Below are positions 34,601 through 41,831 of a stretch of 64,000 nucleotides of DNA, piece after piece. Source of the DNA: UBA11475 sp045655805. GTDB taxonomy: Bacteria > Bacillota > Clostridia > Christensenellales > Borkfalkiaceae. A model generated the notes under the pieces. That model did no database searches. It saw only the letters and a list, made by a program, of their open reading frames with translations, and had not been told where the DNA came from. Each line of letters starts with the position of its first letter. The first letter of the stretch is position 1. The position numbers and the translations under genes were made by a program. The DNA is taken from the NCBI GenBank assembly GCA_045655805.1, contig JAZOPZ010000018.1:112202-176201 (forward strand), written 5' to 3'.

Positions 34601-35156
34601 GTTGCGGATTAATACGCAGTTGGTCGTCAATACCTTGGTTTTGAATTTCAAGATAAAAATCGTCCTTAAAAATGCTTTGCAAATAAAGAGCAGTTTCTTT
34701 AGCGCCTTCATAATCGTTTCTAACGAGTCTTTTTGCGACTCTCCCAGCAAGACAGGCTGAAAGGCAAATAAGCCCTTCGCTATGCTCTGCAAGGGTTTTA
34801 TAATCGATACGAGGTTTATAGTGAAAACCGTCTACGTAAGCGATTGAATCAAGTTTAATAAGATTTTTGTAACCTTTTTTATTTTTACAAAGTAAAATAA
34901 GGTGGTCGTAATTAGGCTTGCCTTCCTTTACTTCATAATCGTCGCAAAGATACATTTCGCAACCGATAATGTATTTAACGCCTGCTTTTTTTGCTTCTTC
35001 GGCAAAGTAAAGAGTACCGAACATATTGCCGTGGTCGGTAATTGCAACGGTATCCATACCCTTGTCTTTTAACGCGCCGAAAAGTTTATCAATCCTAGTA
35101 GCACCGTCAAGCAAACTGTATTCTGTGTGTAAGTGTAAATGTACGAAATCTGACAT
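31626..35156 (-). CDS. dnaE: DNA polymerase III alpha subunit, DnaE type
   Basis: 1176 residues. The PHP domain comes first (FVHLHLHTEYSLLDGA, ITDHGNM), then the palm with GAGRGSGVGSIVAY and MPDFDVDISD carrying catalytic Asp residues. The fingers motif with YRPGPMDSIPQYI and the HhH region (KNIGLHVIESIVEER) follow, and finally an OB-fold (VHFGGIITATDKIMTRNG, GFITVEDLYGQIECTLF). No exonuclease domain lies within it, as for DnaE rather than PolC. It is 18 nt downstream of whiA on the same strand and ends at a shared terminator. Confidence 0.97.
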   Translation of the reverse strand: MSDFVHLHLHTEYSLLDGATRIDKLFGALKDKGMDTVAITDHGNMFGTLYFAEEAKKAGVKYIIGCEMYLCDDYEVKEGKPNYDHLILLCKNKKGYKNLIKLDSIAYVDGFHYKPRIDYKTLAEHSEGLICLSACLAGRVAKRLVRNDYEGAKETALYLQSIFKDDFYLEIQNQGIDDQLRINPQLIRLSKETGIPLVATNDVHYLNRDDAEMQDVVMCISMKTTLDDPTRLRMETAENYLKTPEEMEELFTHIPEAITNTRVIADKVTEEVFPLNKKGEPQRDDALIPKYHPDDGSTPTEYLRKLGEEGLKRRYKEITPEIRERFEYEFDVISSMGFSDYYLIVWDFINYARSVDIPVGAGRGSGVGSIVAYCVGITDVEPLQYNLIFERFLNRERVSMPDFDVDISDARRGEVVEYVRKKYGSDRVAQIVTFGTLASKAAIKDVARVYKLPYADSDKITKLMDGKSNISQSLGKTLTKDGVNVGVPELIELYENEPTLRKIIDMAMKVEGLPRNTSMHAAGVVICEQPIMENVPLQRNGEDITTQFDMVEVEALGMLKMDFLGLRTLTDVQLACKYVKEDFGIDIDFHEIGYEDAGAYDLIGSGETDAVFQLESPGMKKFMRELKPTTFEDIIAGISLYRPGPMDSIPQYIKNKHNPDHITYDHPMLEDILKNSYGILVYQEQVMQICQKLGGFSLGHADVVRKAMGKKKVEIMEREKTNFVYGGINEATGKPVEGAIARGVPEDIAIKVYDNMKPFARYAFNKSHAAAYAVLAYQTAYLKKYYPNQFLTSILNNRIDKSEEISKYLRYLKSIGTPVYQPDINLSGAYYKTEGDGIRIGLVSLKNIGLHVIESIVEERERGGEFKSFEDFISRCAEFGMNKRMIENLIFAGAFDRFNHPRAELITVYSDFMDKIIERNKERCSNQISLFGTLIKDDDYLKIDYPGLSEYNSKYKLSKEKEVVGVYITGHPLSDFKAQFDRYDFSTRLLDYYEENEAGEKVYQEVHEGDRVHFGGIITATDKIMTRNGSTMGFITVEDLYGQIECTLFSRIYEEAKNFAVEDEIVDIQGRIHIKDNGVTINVDKISPLTTGEENATPQIKEQEYLGVIIPDMLADKVDNILDILASYPGDIPVIIALKGQKYSANCAVRKCEALRTELKVYLTDREIVFFKRKIQ

Positions 35157-35174
35157 ATCAACCTATGTAAAAAT

Positions 35175-36158
35175 TTATTCTAATTCTTCTGCAATCTTCG
35201 CAAGTTTGCGAAGTCTATGATTTAAGCAACTTTTCGTAACGCCTAAAAGTTCGGCAAGTTCAGTTAAACTGTACTCCCTATACGATAAACGCATTTCCGC
35301 CGTTTGTTGAAGTTCCGGCTGTAAACTATCAAGCCCTATAGTGCTATCAATAGTTTCGATAGCGTAAGCATACTTGTCCGACGCGCCCGAAACTTTTTTG
35401 ATGTTAGCAACGTCACAGTTAAACTTTCTATTTAAGTCGTTGTTGAATTGCTTTGCTATAATAGTGTCGGAAATTTTAAGCACGGCTTTAGGTGTGTTTA
35501 TAAGCGCTAAAAAATCCTTAATCTCGTTTGAGTTCTTAATATAAACCACCACGCTTTTACGCCTAATTATCGCTTTTGCTAAAATGCCGAAGTCCGCTAA
35601 ATACCCTGAAAATTCCGATGCGGGAACTCTATGCGTAAACGAAACTTCTAAATGATACCCACTTTTTGACTTTTGCTCTTTTTGAATATCGAGCGCAGTA
35701 TTAATCTCGCCATTAGGGATAGAACAAAAACCACTGCCGATAAACATCCCCTTGATAAAGGATTTTATACAGCACTCCTTGTCCAAAAGTTCCTTATTAC
35801 TTTTGAGCCTTAACTCGTACTCGTCGCCTTCTTCACCGTATCCCAAAATACCCAAGTCAAGTAGCATATTTACGGCGTCGTCGCCGATACAATCAACTGC
35901 GTATACCGTTTTCTTATTGAGATTATCGTCGTAAAAAAAAGTCTCTCCACCACTATAATCGTAAATTTCAGCCATCAGTCTTAACGCGTAACCGAGCGCG
36001 TCCGCAAGGTCGGTAGAACACTCGAAGCCGTAACCGTATTCAGTTTTAATTATAACGCCCGTCGAACGCACGAAACCTGCCAAAAAAGCCTTTTTACAGC
36101 ATTTTCTAGAAACGCCTTTTTGTATTATTTCGTGTTTTATTTCGTGTGAAAAACTCAT
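35175..36158 (-). CDS. whiA: WhiA, LAGLIDADG/HTH regulator
   Basis: 327 residues, standard for WhiA. An N-terminal degenerate LAGLIDADG pair (KKAFLAGFVRSTGVII, IKSFIKGMFIGSGFCS) and a C-terminal helix-turn-helix (LTELAELLGVTKSCLNHRLRKLAKIA). In Firmicutes it influences cell division and chromosome segregation. It usually sits with yvcK/rapZ, which are absent here; instead the order is murB, PHP, whiA, dnaE. Confidence 0.93.
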   Translation of the reverse strand: MSFSHEIKHEIIQKGVSRKCCKKAFLAGFVRSTGVIIKTEYGYGFECSTDLADALGYALRLMAEIYDYSGGETFFYDDNLNKKTVYAVDCIGDDAVNMLLDLGILGYGEEGDEYELRLKSNKELLDKECCIKSFIKGMFIGSGFCSIPNGEINTALDIQKEQKSKSGYHLEVSFTHRVPASEFSGYLADFGILAKAIIRRKSVVVYIKNSNEIKDFLALINTPKAVLKISDTIIAKQFNNDLNRKFNCDVANIKKVSGASDKYAYAIETIDSTIGLDSLQPELQQTAEMRLSYREYSLTELAELLGVTKSCLNHRLRKLAKIAEELE

Positions 36159-36170
36159 ACCAACCTACCT

Positions 36171-36195
36171 AACGGCACGATTTGACAATACCGTT
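36171..36195. repeat. 25-nt imperfect palindrome, copy 3
   Basis: AACGGC and ACCGTT enclose 13 nt (ACGATTTGACAAT). It lies between the PHP stop and the whiA start, with no terminator here. Confidence 0.5.
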
Positions 36196-36200
36196 GCTAC

Positions 36201-36971
36201 CTATTTGCCTTCCTTAAACCTTTTAAATCTAAAATCAGGCGTTTTACCGTTTATGTTAAAAATTCTATCTTCAGGCACGCTAACACGCTTGAGCATTTCT
36301 GTTACTAAAGAAATTTCACCAACTCTATCAGGGGAGTGAGCGTCGCTATCTATAACGAAGTTAACTCCAGTTTGCACCACGGCGAAAAGTTCTTCGTCCG
36401 TTAAATGTTGCTTTTTAGAATTTAATTCAATGTAAGTACCGTAATCACGAGCGCATTTAGCAACTTCAACAGCGTCGGTATACGACACAAAATTTAGATG
36501 CGTCAAAATGTCAATCGGATTATTTTTTATAGCGTTGATGACTGCTTTCGTATTTTCGGCAACTAGCCTTTTTGACGGTTCACCCTTAAAAAGCGAGCAA
36601 ACTTGATTAGGCACGAACAACTTAAAAAAAGTCGGTGGCGTATAGGTTACGAACTTGTGTATACCCATTAAATAGATATCAAATTTATCGTAAAGTTCTT
36701 GTGGCAAGTCCGTCTTTCCTTTGTCGGAAATCAAATTTGATTCAATACCTACAAGCGTTCTAACACCTGTATCTGCAGTAGCCGAATAACAATCTTGCGT
36801 AAGCCTTTGAATTTTACTTTTACGCAACCCAAAAGCAGGGTGCGCAAACCCGTGGTCGGTTATAGCAATTTCTTTAAGCCCTTGTTTTTGAGCACTTAAA
36901 GCGTTTTCTCTAACAGTACCTTTGCCGTGGCTATATTTTGTGTGAGTGTGATAATCTGCCGTTAAAATCAT
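36201..36971 (-). CDS. PHP-domain phosphoesterase
   Basis: 256 residues. The metal ligands of the PHP barrel are visible: ADYHTHTKYSHG (HxH), ITDHGF, GIESNLI (Glu), MGIHKF, LTHLNF and DSDAHSP. This resembles the YcdX/histidinol-phosphatase-like branch. The substrate is not known; a histidinol phosphatase role is possible but no his genes are near. Its ATG overlaps the murB stop in a TAATG pair, so the two are translationally coupled. Confidence 0.85.
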   Translation of the reverse strand: MILTADYHTHTKYSHGKGTVRENALSAQKQGLKEIAITDHGFAHPAFGLRKSKIQRLTQDCYSATADTGVRTLVGIESNLISDKGKTDLPQELYDKFDIYLMGIHKFVTYTPPTFFKLFVPNQVCSLFKGEPSKRLVAENTKAVINAIKNNPIDILTHLNFVSYTDAVEVAKCARDYGTYIELNSKKQHLTDEELFAVVQTGVNFVIDSDAHSPDRVGEISLVTEMLKRVSVPEDRIFNINGKTPDFRFKRFKEGK

Positions 36972-37843
36972 TAAAATTCCCCAACGAGCCGTACTTCAGT
37001 TTGAATTTCCACCCCAAACTTATCTTTGACGGCATTTTTAATTATGCCTATAAGAGTGTGAATATCTTTTGCCGTAGCAGTGCCCGTATTTATTATAAAA
37101 TTTGCGTGCTTTGTAGAAACGACTGCCCCACCCACGCTAAAACCTTTTAGATTGCAATCTTCAATAAGTTTACCTACAAAAAGTCCGTTTGGGTTTTTGA
37201 AAACGCTACCGCAACTTTTACCTGCGGGAACATTTCTTTTGCTTGAAAAATTTATCAAGTTTTGCCTAACGCAATTTGATTCTTTACACTTGATTACAGC
37301 AAATAAAATCGCGTCGGTTTGAGCGACGGGACTAACCCTATACCTAGGTGGCAAGTAGTTAACCAAACTTGTAAAACCGTCTTTAAGTACGGCGACTTGA
37401 CTTAAATCTTCTGCAAAATTATGGTTAAAAGCCCCTGCCCCTGTAGAAATAAGCCCACCTACCGTTGCAGGAATACCCGATAAATATTCAATACCACCGA
37501 GATTATTTTTTACACAAAAAGTTAAAAGGTCGCACACCGTAACGCCACTTTCAGCATAAATGCAATCACCAGATTTTGACAACTTTTTAAGCCTTGCCGT
37601 GCTGATAACTAATCCGTCAAAGCCGTCGTCGGAAATCAGCAAATTACTGCCCTTGCCGAGCAAAAAATACTTAACTGAGTTTTGCTTTGCAATATTTATG
37701 ATAGAAATTAAACTTTCTAGCGACGATGGTGTTACGAAATATTTTGCCTTTCCCCCCACGCCGAAAGTAGTATAATTAGCCAACTTTTTTTGCAAAAAAA
37801 CTTCATCTTTAGTAACGCTAGAAATTTTTTGTATAAATTCCAT
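36971..37843 (-). CDS. murB: UDP-N-acetylenolpyruvoylglucosamine reductase
   Basis: 290 residues, type II MurB length. It reduces UDP-GlcNAc-enolpyruvate to UDP-MurNAc with NADPH and FAD in peptidoglycan synthesis. TTFGVGGKAKYFV, LGKGSNLLISDDGFDG, SGIPATVGGLISTGAGAFNHN (FAD) and AGKSCGSVFKNP with the catalytic Ser are present. HANFIINTGTATAKD near the end completes the family pattern. It is followed by an overlapping PHP gene, then whiA and dnaE. Confidence 0.96.
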   Translation of the reverse strand: MEFIQKISSVTKDEVFLQKKLANYTTFGVGGKAKYFVTPSSLESLISIINIAKQNSVKYFLLGKGSNLLISDDGFDGLVISTARLKKLSKSGDCIYAESGVTVCDLLTFCVKNNLGGIEYLSGIPATVGGLISTGAGAFNHNFAEDLSQVAVLKDGFTSLVNYLPPRYRVSPVAQTDAILFAVIKCKESNCVRQNLINFSSKRNVPAGKSCGSVFKNPNGLFVGKLIEDCNLKGFSVGGAVVSTKHANFIINTGTATAKDIHTLIGIIKNAVKDKFGVEIQTEVRLVGEF

Positions 37844-37888
37844 AACGCTCCTTTAAGTTTCTACACACTAAAGCGTAATATTATTTTA

Positions 37889-38902
37889 CTATATTAGCGA
37901 AATTTTTTCAAGGTTAATAAGTAAGTTTTTAAGATTTATTTGCTCGCTAGTTAAATCTTTTGCCGACTTAAAACCATTTTTAATAGTTTGATAAAACTGA
38001 TAATCGGTAAAACAGGGTAAAGTATACTTTGGGACTAACCCTTGGCCGTATTGCAAATTACCGTCATTTTTCATCTCATAAAACGGCGAAAACATACCGA
38101 TTTTAACAAGGTCAAGTTGCACTTTTTCGCTCGTTAAAAAGTCTATAAATTTTTCAGCATAAGCCTTTTTTAACTGACTTTCCGTCGTAACGGAAATGTA
38201 TTGATAAAGGTCGGAATAACTATTTAGGGGAACAATAGAAACGTCAAGCCCTTTAATAGCCAACCTGTTTAGGTCTCGTTGAGTACCTAGCAAAACTTCC
38301 GTTTGCCCCGTAACGAAATCAGTATACGCCGTTAAAGGCTCTTTTTCTAAAATGGTATTAACCGACAATCCTTGCAAATAAAAGGCAGTTAACGGCGAAG
38401 TAAATTCTCCGTCAGAAACTGTAATTTTATCAAAATTAGCTCGCCCGTCTATCTCTTTATGCGAAAACAAGTAATACCCACCTCTAGCCCAAGGTAACGC
38501 ATAGGTCTTGCCATTGATTTTTCCTGATAAAAACTCTTTTTGTACCGTTATCGGTGAAACATTTTCAACTTCAATTCCCACCCCGTAAGAGAGTATATCC
38601 GGCGCAACTGACTGCTCTAAATACGCGGTTTTAGATAGTTGTTTTACAGTTATAATTACACCGCTATTTTGCTTTTCAAACTGCCTAACAGCCGATAAAA
38701 TGAACTGTTTTCGCGACCCCGTTCCACCCTCAAAGGTGTCCAAATGCCATAAATTAAGGATAACTGGGCTGGACTTATCTTGTTTTATTTTAGCCCGTTT
38801 GATTTTGCTTGGCGCTACTAAAAAACCGTATAAACAAAAGAACGCGCAAAGCGCCGTCAAAACTAAAAAAGAAAGCCCCTTTTTTAAGTGAATTTTTTTC
38901 AT
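37889..38902 (-). CDS. Orphan extracellular solute-binding protein (family 1 type)
   Basis: 337 residues. An N-terminal hydrophobic segment (GLSFLVLTALCAFFCLYGFLVA) without lipobox suggests a signal anchor. The body reads like a sugar-type ABC binding protein: NLWHLDTFEGGTGSRKQFILSAVRQFEKQNSGVIITV, KINGKTYALPWARGGYYLF and AEKFIDFLTSEKVQ. It is shorter than typical family members (400-450). No permease or ATPase is adjacent, so it is either a sensor/partner for a distant transporter or has another surface role. It lies 45 nt upstream of murB. Confidence 0.7.
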   Translation of the reverse strand: MKKIHLKKGLSFLVLTALCAFFCLYGFLVAPSKIKRAKIKQDKSSPVILNLWHLDTFEGGTGSRKQFILSAVRQFEKQNSGVIITVKQLSKTAYLEQSVAPDILSYGVGIEVENVSPITVQKEFLSGKINGKTYALPWARGGYYLFSHKEIDGRANFDKITVSDGEFTSPLTAFYLQGLSVNTILEKEPLTAYTDFVTGQTEVLLGTQRDLNRLAIKGLDVSIVPLNSYSDLYQYISVTTESQLKKAYAEKFIDFLTSEKVQLDLVKIGMFSPFYEMKNDGNLQYGQGLVPKYTLPCFTDYQFYQTIKNGFKSAKDLTSEQINLKNLLINLEKISLI

Positions 38903-38941
38903 ACTCTATTATATTCACTTTAGGCTTTAAATATAAGAAAA

Positions 38942-38977
38942 CCGTCCCTAAAACTTATGTTTGGGACGGCTTTTTTT
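38942..38977. terminator. Terminator after thrS
   Basis: CCGTCCC (38942-38948) and GGGACGG (38963-38969) with an inner AAAC/GTTT pairing. It is T-rich on both sides, so it can work in both directions; it ends thrS on minus. Confidence 0.8.
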
Positions 38978-38978
38978 G

Positions 38979-40916
38979 TTAGTCTAATTTTTTGGTCTTA
39001 TCTTCGAATAACAATTTTGCAAGAGCGTCGCTAGTTGACATACAGCCTAAATCACCCTCGCTTCTACGACGAACGGAAACCGTACCTTCTTCTTGTTCTT
39101 TATCGCCGACGATAAACATATACGGCGTTTTAGAAAGTTGCGCTTCCCTAATCTTGTAACCGATTTTTTCATTTCTAATATCGGCCTCTGCTCTTATACC
39201 TGCGAGCGAGAATTTTTCAGCAAGTTTTTGAGCGTACTCGGCAGTTCTTTCAGTAACGCTTAAAATTTTAACTTGCGTTGGTGAAAGCCAAAGTGGTAAC
39301 GCGCCACCATACTTTTCAATAAGTAAAGCGAGCGTTCTTTGATAACAACCGATACTAGTTCTGTGTAAAACGTACGGGTATTTCTTTTCGCCGTCGGTAT
39401 CGGTATAAACCATATCAAACCTTTTTGCGAGTTGGAAGTCAATTTGCACCGTAATGATAGTGTCTTCTTTACCGTGGATATTTTTACATTGAATATCAAG
39501 TTTAGGTCCGTAGAAAGCGGCTTCGCCTTCAGCCTCTTCGTACTCAACCCCGATATCGTCTAAAATAACCCTCATAGTATTTTGAACCCTATCCCACTCT
39601 TTTGCCGAGCCGATATATTTAGACTTGTTATTTGGGTCCCACTTGCTAAAGCGATAAGTTACGTCCTTATCAAGACCAACTGCTTTAAGCATATAAATAG
39701 CCAAATCTAAACAACCTTTAAATTCGTCGGTAAGTTGGTCAGGTCTACAAGCGATATGACCTTCTGAAATCGTAAACTGCCTTACCCTTATAAGACCGTG
39801 CATTTCGCCACTATCTTCGTTTCTAAAAAGCGTTGAAGTTTCGTTATACCTAATAGGTAAATCTTTGTAACTTCTTGGACGGTTAAGATATGCTTGGAAT
39901 TGGAAAGGACAAGTCATAGGACGGAGCGCGAAAACTTCTTTATCTTTATTTTCGTCCCCTAAAACGAACATACCATCTTTATAATGTCCCCAATGCCCAG
40001 AGATTTTATAAAGGTCGCTTTTTGCCATAAGTGGCGTCATAGTGAGTTGATAGCCACGGCGATATTCTTCATCCTCAACGAATCTTTGTAAAATTTGAAT
40101 AACCTTTGCGCCCTTTGGTAAAAGTATCGGCAAGCCTTGACCGATAGTATCAACCGTGGTAAAAAATTCCAAATCCCTAGCAAGTTTGTTGTGGTCTTTT
40201 TGCTTAATTTCTTCAAGACGCTTAAGATGTTCTTCAAGGTCGGTTTTCTTTTCGAAAGCCGTGCCGTAAATACGCGTAAGCATTTTATTTTCAGAATTAC
40301 CTTTCCAATAAGCGCCGGTGATTGCAGTTAACTTAAACGCTTTAATTTTGCCAGTAGACGGAAGATGTGGTCCACGGCAAAGGTCAACGAAATTACCTTG
40401 CTTATAAAAGGATATAACGGCGTCTTTAGGTAATTCTTCAATAAGTTGAACTTTATAATGCTCTTTAAAGTTTTTCATCAACTTAACGGCTTCAGCGCGT
40501 GATAAAGTGTAACGCTCGATTGGAAAATCCGCTTTGATGATATTTTTCATTTCCGCCTCGATTTTTTCAAGGTCAGAAAAGTTAATCGGCGTTGTAAAAT
40601 CGACGTCGTAATAAAAACCGTTTTCAATAGTAGGCCCGATAGCCAGTTTGCTAGTCGGGTAAATATTTTTAATTGCTTGCGCCAACACGTGCGAAGTCGT
40701 GTGACGGTAAATATCAAGCCCTTCTTTATCCTTTAAAGTAACGGCTGAAAGTTCACAATCGCCGTCCACCGTGTAAGACAAATCGAAAAGTTCACCGTTT
40801 ATTTTAACTGCAACGGTGTTACGGTATAAACCTTCTGAAATATTTTTTACGATTTCACCCGCAGTTAACGGCGAATCGAATTCAAATTGTTCTCCATTTT
40901 TTACGGTTATAACCAT
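38979..40916 (-). CDS. thrS: Threonyl-tRNA synthetase
   Basis: 645 residues, full length: TGS domain (1-60), editing domain with HTTSHVLAQAI, class II core with LRPMTCPFQFQAY (zinc Cys), RNEDSGEMHGLIRVRQF (motif 2) and SIGCYQRTLALLIEKYGGALP (motif 3), then the anticodon-binding domain. It charges tRNA-Thr. AAAGGAG precedes ATG 40916. The leader has no T-box but a 12-bp hairpin at 40954-40981. Confidence 0.97.
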   Translation of the reverse strand: MVITVKNGEQFEFDSPLTAGEIVKNISEGLYRNTVAVKINGELFDLSYTVDGDCELSAVTLKDKEGLDIYRHTTSHVLAQAIKNIYPTSKLAIGPTIENGFYYDVDFTTPINFSDLEKIEAEMKNIIKADFPIERYTLSRAEAVKLMKNFKEHYKVQLIEELPKDAVISFYKQGNFVDLCRGPHLPSTGKIKAFKLTAITGAYWKGNSENKMLTRIYGTAFEKKTDLEEHLKRLEEIKQKDHNKLARDLEFFTTVDTIGQGLPILLPKGAKVIQILQRFVEDEEYRRGYQLTMTPLMAKSDLYKISGHWGHYKDGMFVLGDENKDKEVFALRPMTCPFQFQAYLNRPRSYKDLPIRYNETSTLFRNEDSGEMHGLIRVRQFTISEGHIACRPDQLTDEFKGCLDLAIYMLKAVGLDKDVTYRFSKWDPNNKSKYIGSAKEWDRVQNTMRVILDDIGVEYEEAEGEAAFYGPKLDIQCKNIHGKEDTIITVQIDFQLAKRFDMVYTDTDGEKKYPYVLHRTSIGCYQRTLALLIEKYGGALPLWLSPTQVKILSVTERTAEYAQKLAEKFSLAGIRAEADIRNEKIGYKIREAQLSKTPYMFIVGDKEQEEGTVSVRRRSEGDLGCMSTSDALAKLLFEDKTKKLD

Positions 40917-40953
40917 AGTTTCTCCTTTGTAAAAAACCCTTTAGTAACATTAA

Positions 40954-40981
40954 GCGCCCTTAAATAAAAATTTAAGGACGC
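40954..40981 (-). promoter_or_regulatory. thrS leader hairpin with an alternative pairing partner
   Basis: A 12-bp stem of 40954-40965 with 40970-40981 and a 4-base loop, with G-U allowed. Upstream in the RNA, TTAAGCG (41005-40999) can pair instead with CGCTTAA overlapping the 3' foot of the stem. A promoter TTGACA-17-TAACAT lies further upstream (about 41010-41040). No T-box sequence is present. Confidence 0.5.
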
Positions 40982-41108
40982 AAAAAACAAGGCTTTTCGC
41001 TTAAATATGTTATAACATAAAAGTTCTTTTGTCAAGTGCTTTATGTCGCGAATTTTTAACTAATTAGTAAAATCGATAGATAATATCAAGTGAAAAAATT
41101 GTAAAAAA

Positions 41109-41822
41109 TTATTTTGTTTTTTGTGAAAAAGTTATTTTGCCACCATAAAACTCTTTCAGTGGCGTAAGTTGCTTTTCCGAAAGGTCTGAAAGTAAACGGA
41201 TTTCTTCAGCCCCACTTAAAACCGTTTCTAAAATAAAAGTTGGATTATCAGTTATAAGTTCGGCTTTTAAAAGTTTACGATAATGCTCGTCGTAAACACT
41301 ATTTTCGTCCATATAAACCTTGCTTTTTTTGCCCTTGCAAATATATGCTAAAAAATCGTGTAGTTGCTCCGTCGTAAAATAGACGGGTAGTAAAGATGCG
41401 ACTTCCTGCCACTTTTCTTTTAGAAGTTTTAGCCTAAAGTTATAAATTCCATCGATAGCCATATCTTCAAAGCCCTTGAGTTTTGAAAGTATATATCTTT
41501 TATCACCGTCTAAATCGGCAGAAATAATCCCTGCAAATAATAGGTCGGTATTTTCAGTCGAAAGCCCCTCTGTTTTGACGCATTTTTTTAAAAAAGCATA
41601 TTTGTACCCTACGGCGATTACTTCAGCAATCTTGTCGGAAAGTTCGGCGATAATAAGTTCTCTATAAAGTTTTGGCACGCTTACTGTCAGCGTTGCCCTT
41701 TTGGAAAAAGTTGACAAATTGACCGACGAGCCCGTTTGCCTTAACACTTCCGACAAATTTTTTTGTAAATATAGCAAGTTTTTTACGCAATTTTCGTTGT
41801 CGGATATAAAAAGTTCAGTCAT
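41109..41822 (-). CDS. YtxC-like sporulation-associated protein
   Basis: 237 residues without obvious catalytic motifs, mostly helical. It sits just upstream of thrS and is transcribed the same way, the position held by ytxC in Bacillus. The size and the helical middle (IDGIYNFRLKLLKEKWQEVASLLPVYF) fit YtxC (PF08812). The C-terminal LLKAELITDNPTFILETVLSGAEEIRLLSD is also compatible. Assignment rests mainly on synteny. It starts 9 nt after the ATPase stop with no good ribosome site close to the ATG, so translation may be coupled. Confidence 0.45.
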   Translation of the reverse strand: MTELFISDNENCVKNLLYLQKNLSEVLRQTGSSVNLSTFSKRATLTVSVPKLYRELIIAELSDKIAEVIAVGYKYAFLKKCVKTEGLSTENTDLLFAGIISADLDGDKRYILSKLKGFEDMAIDGIYNFRLKLLKEKWQEVASLLPVYFTTEQLHDFLAYICKGKKSKVYMDENSVYDEHYRKLLKAELITDNPTFILETVLSGAEEIRLLSDLSEKQLTPLKEFYGGKITFSQKTK

Positions 41823-41831
41823 ACGAATATT

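Noticed and set aside
40917..41040. T-box leader of thrS
   Set aside because: No T-box consensus (GGGTGGNACCGCG type) and no terminator/antiterminator pair of that class.
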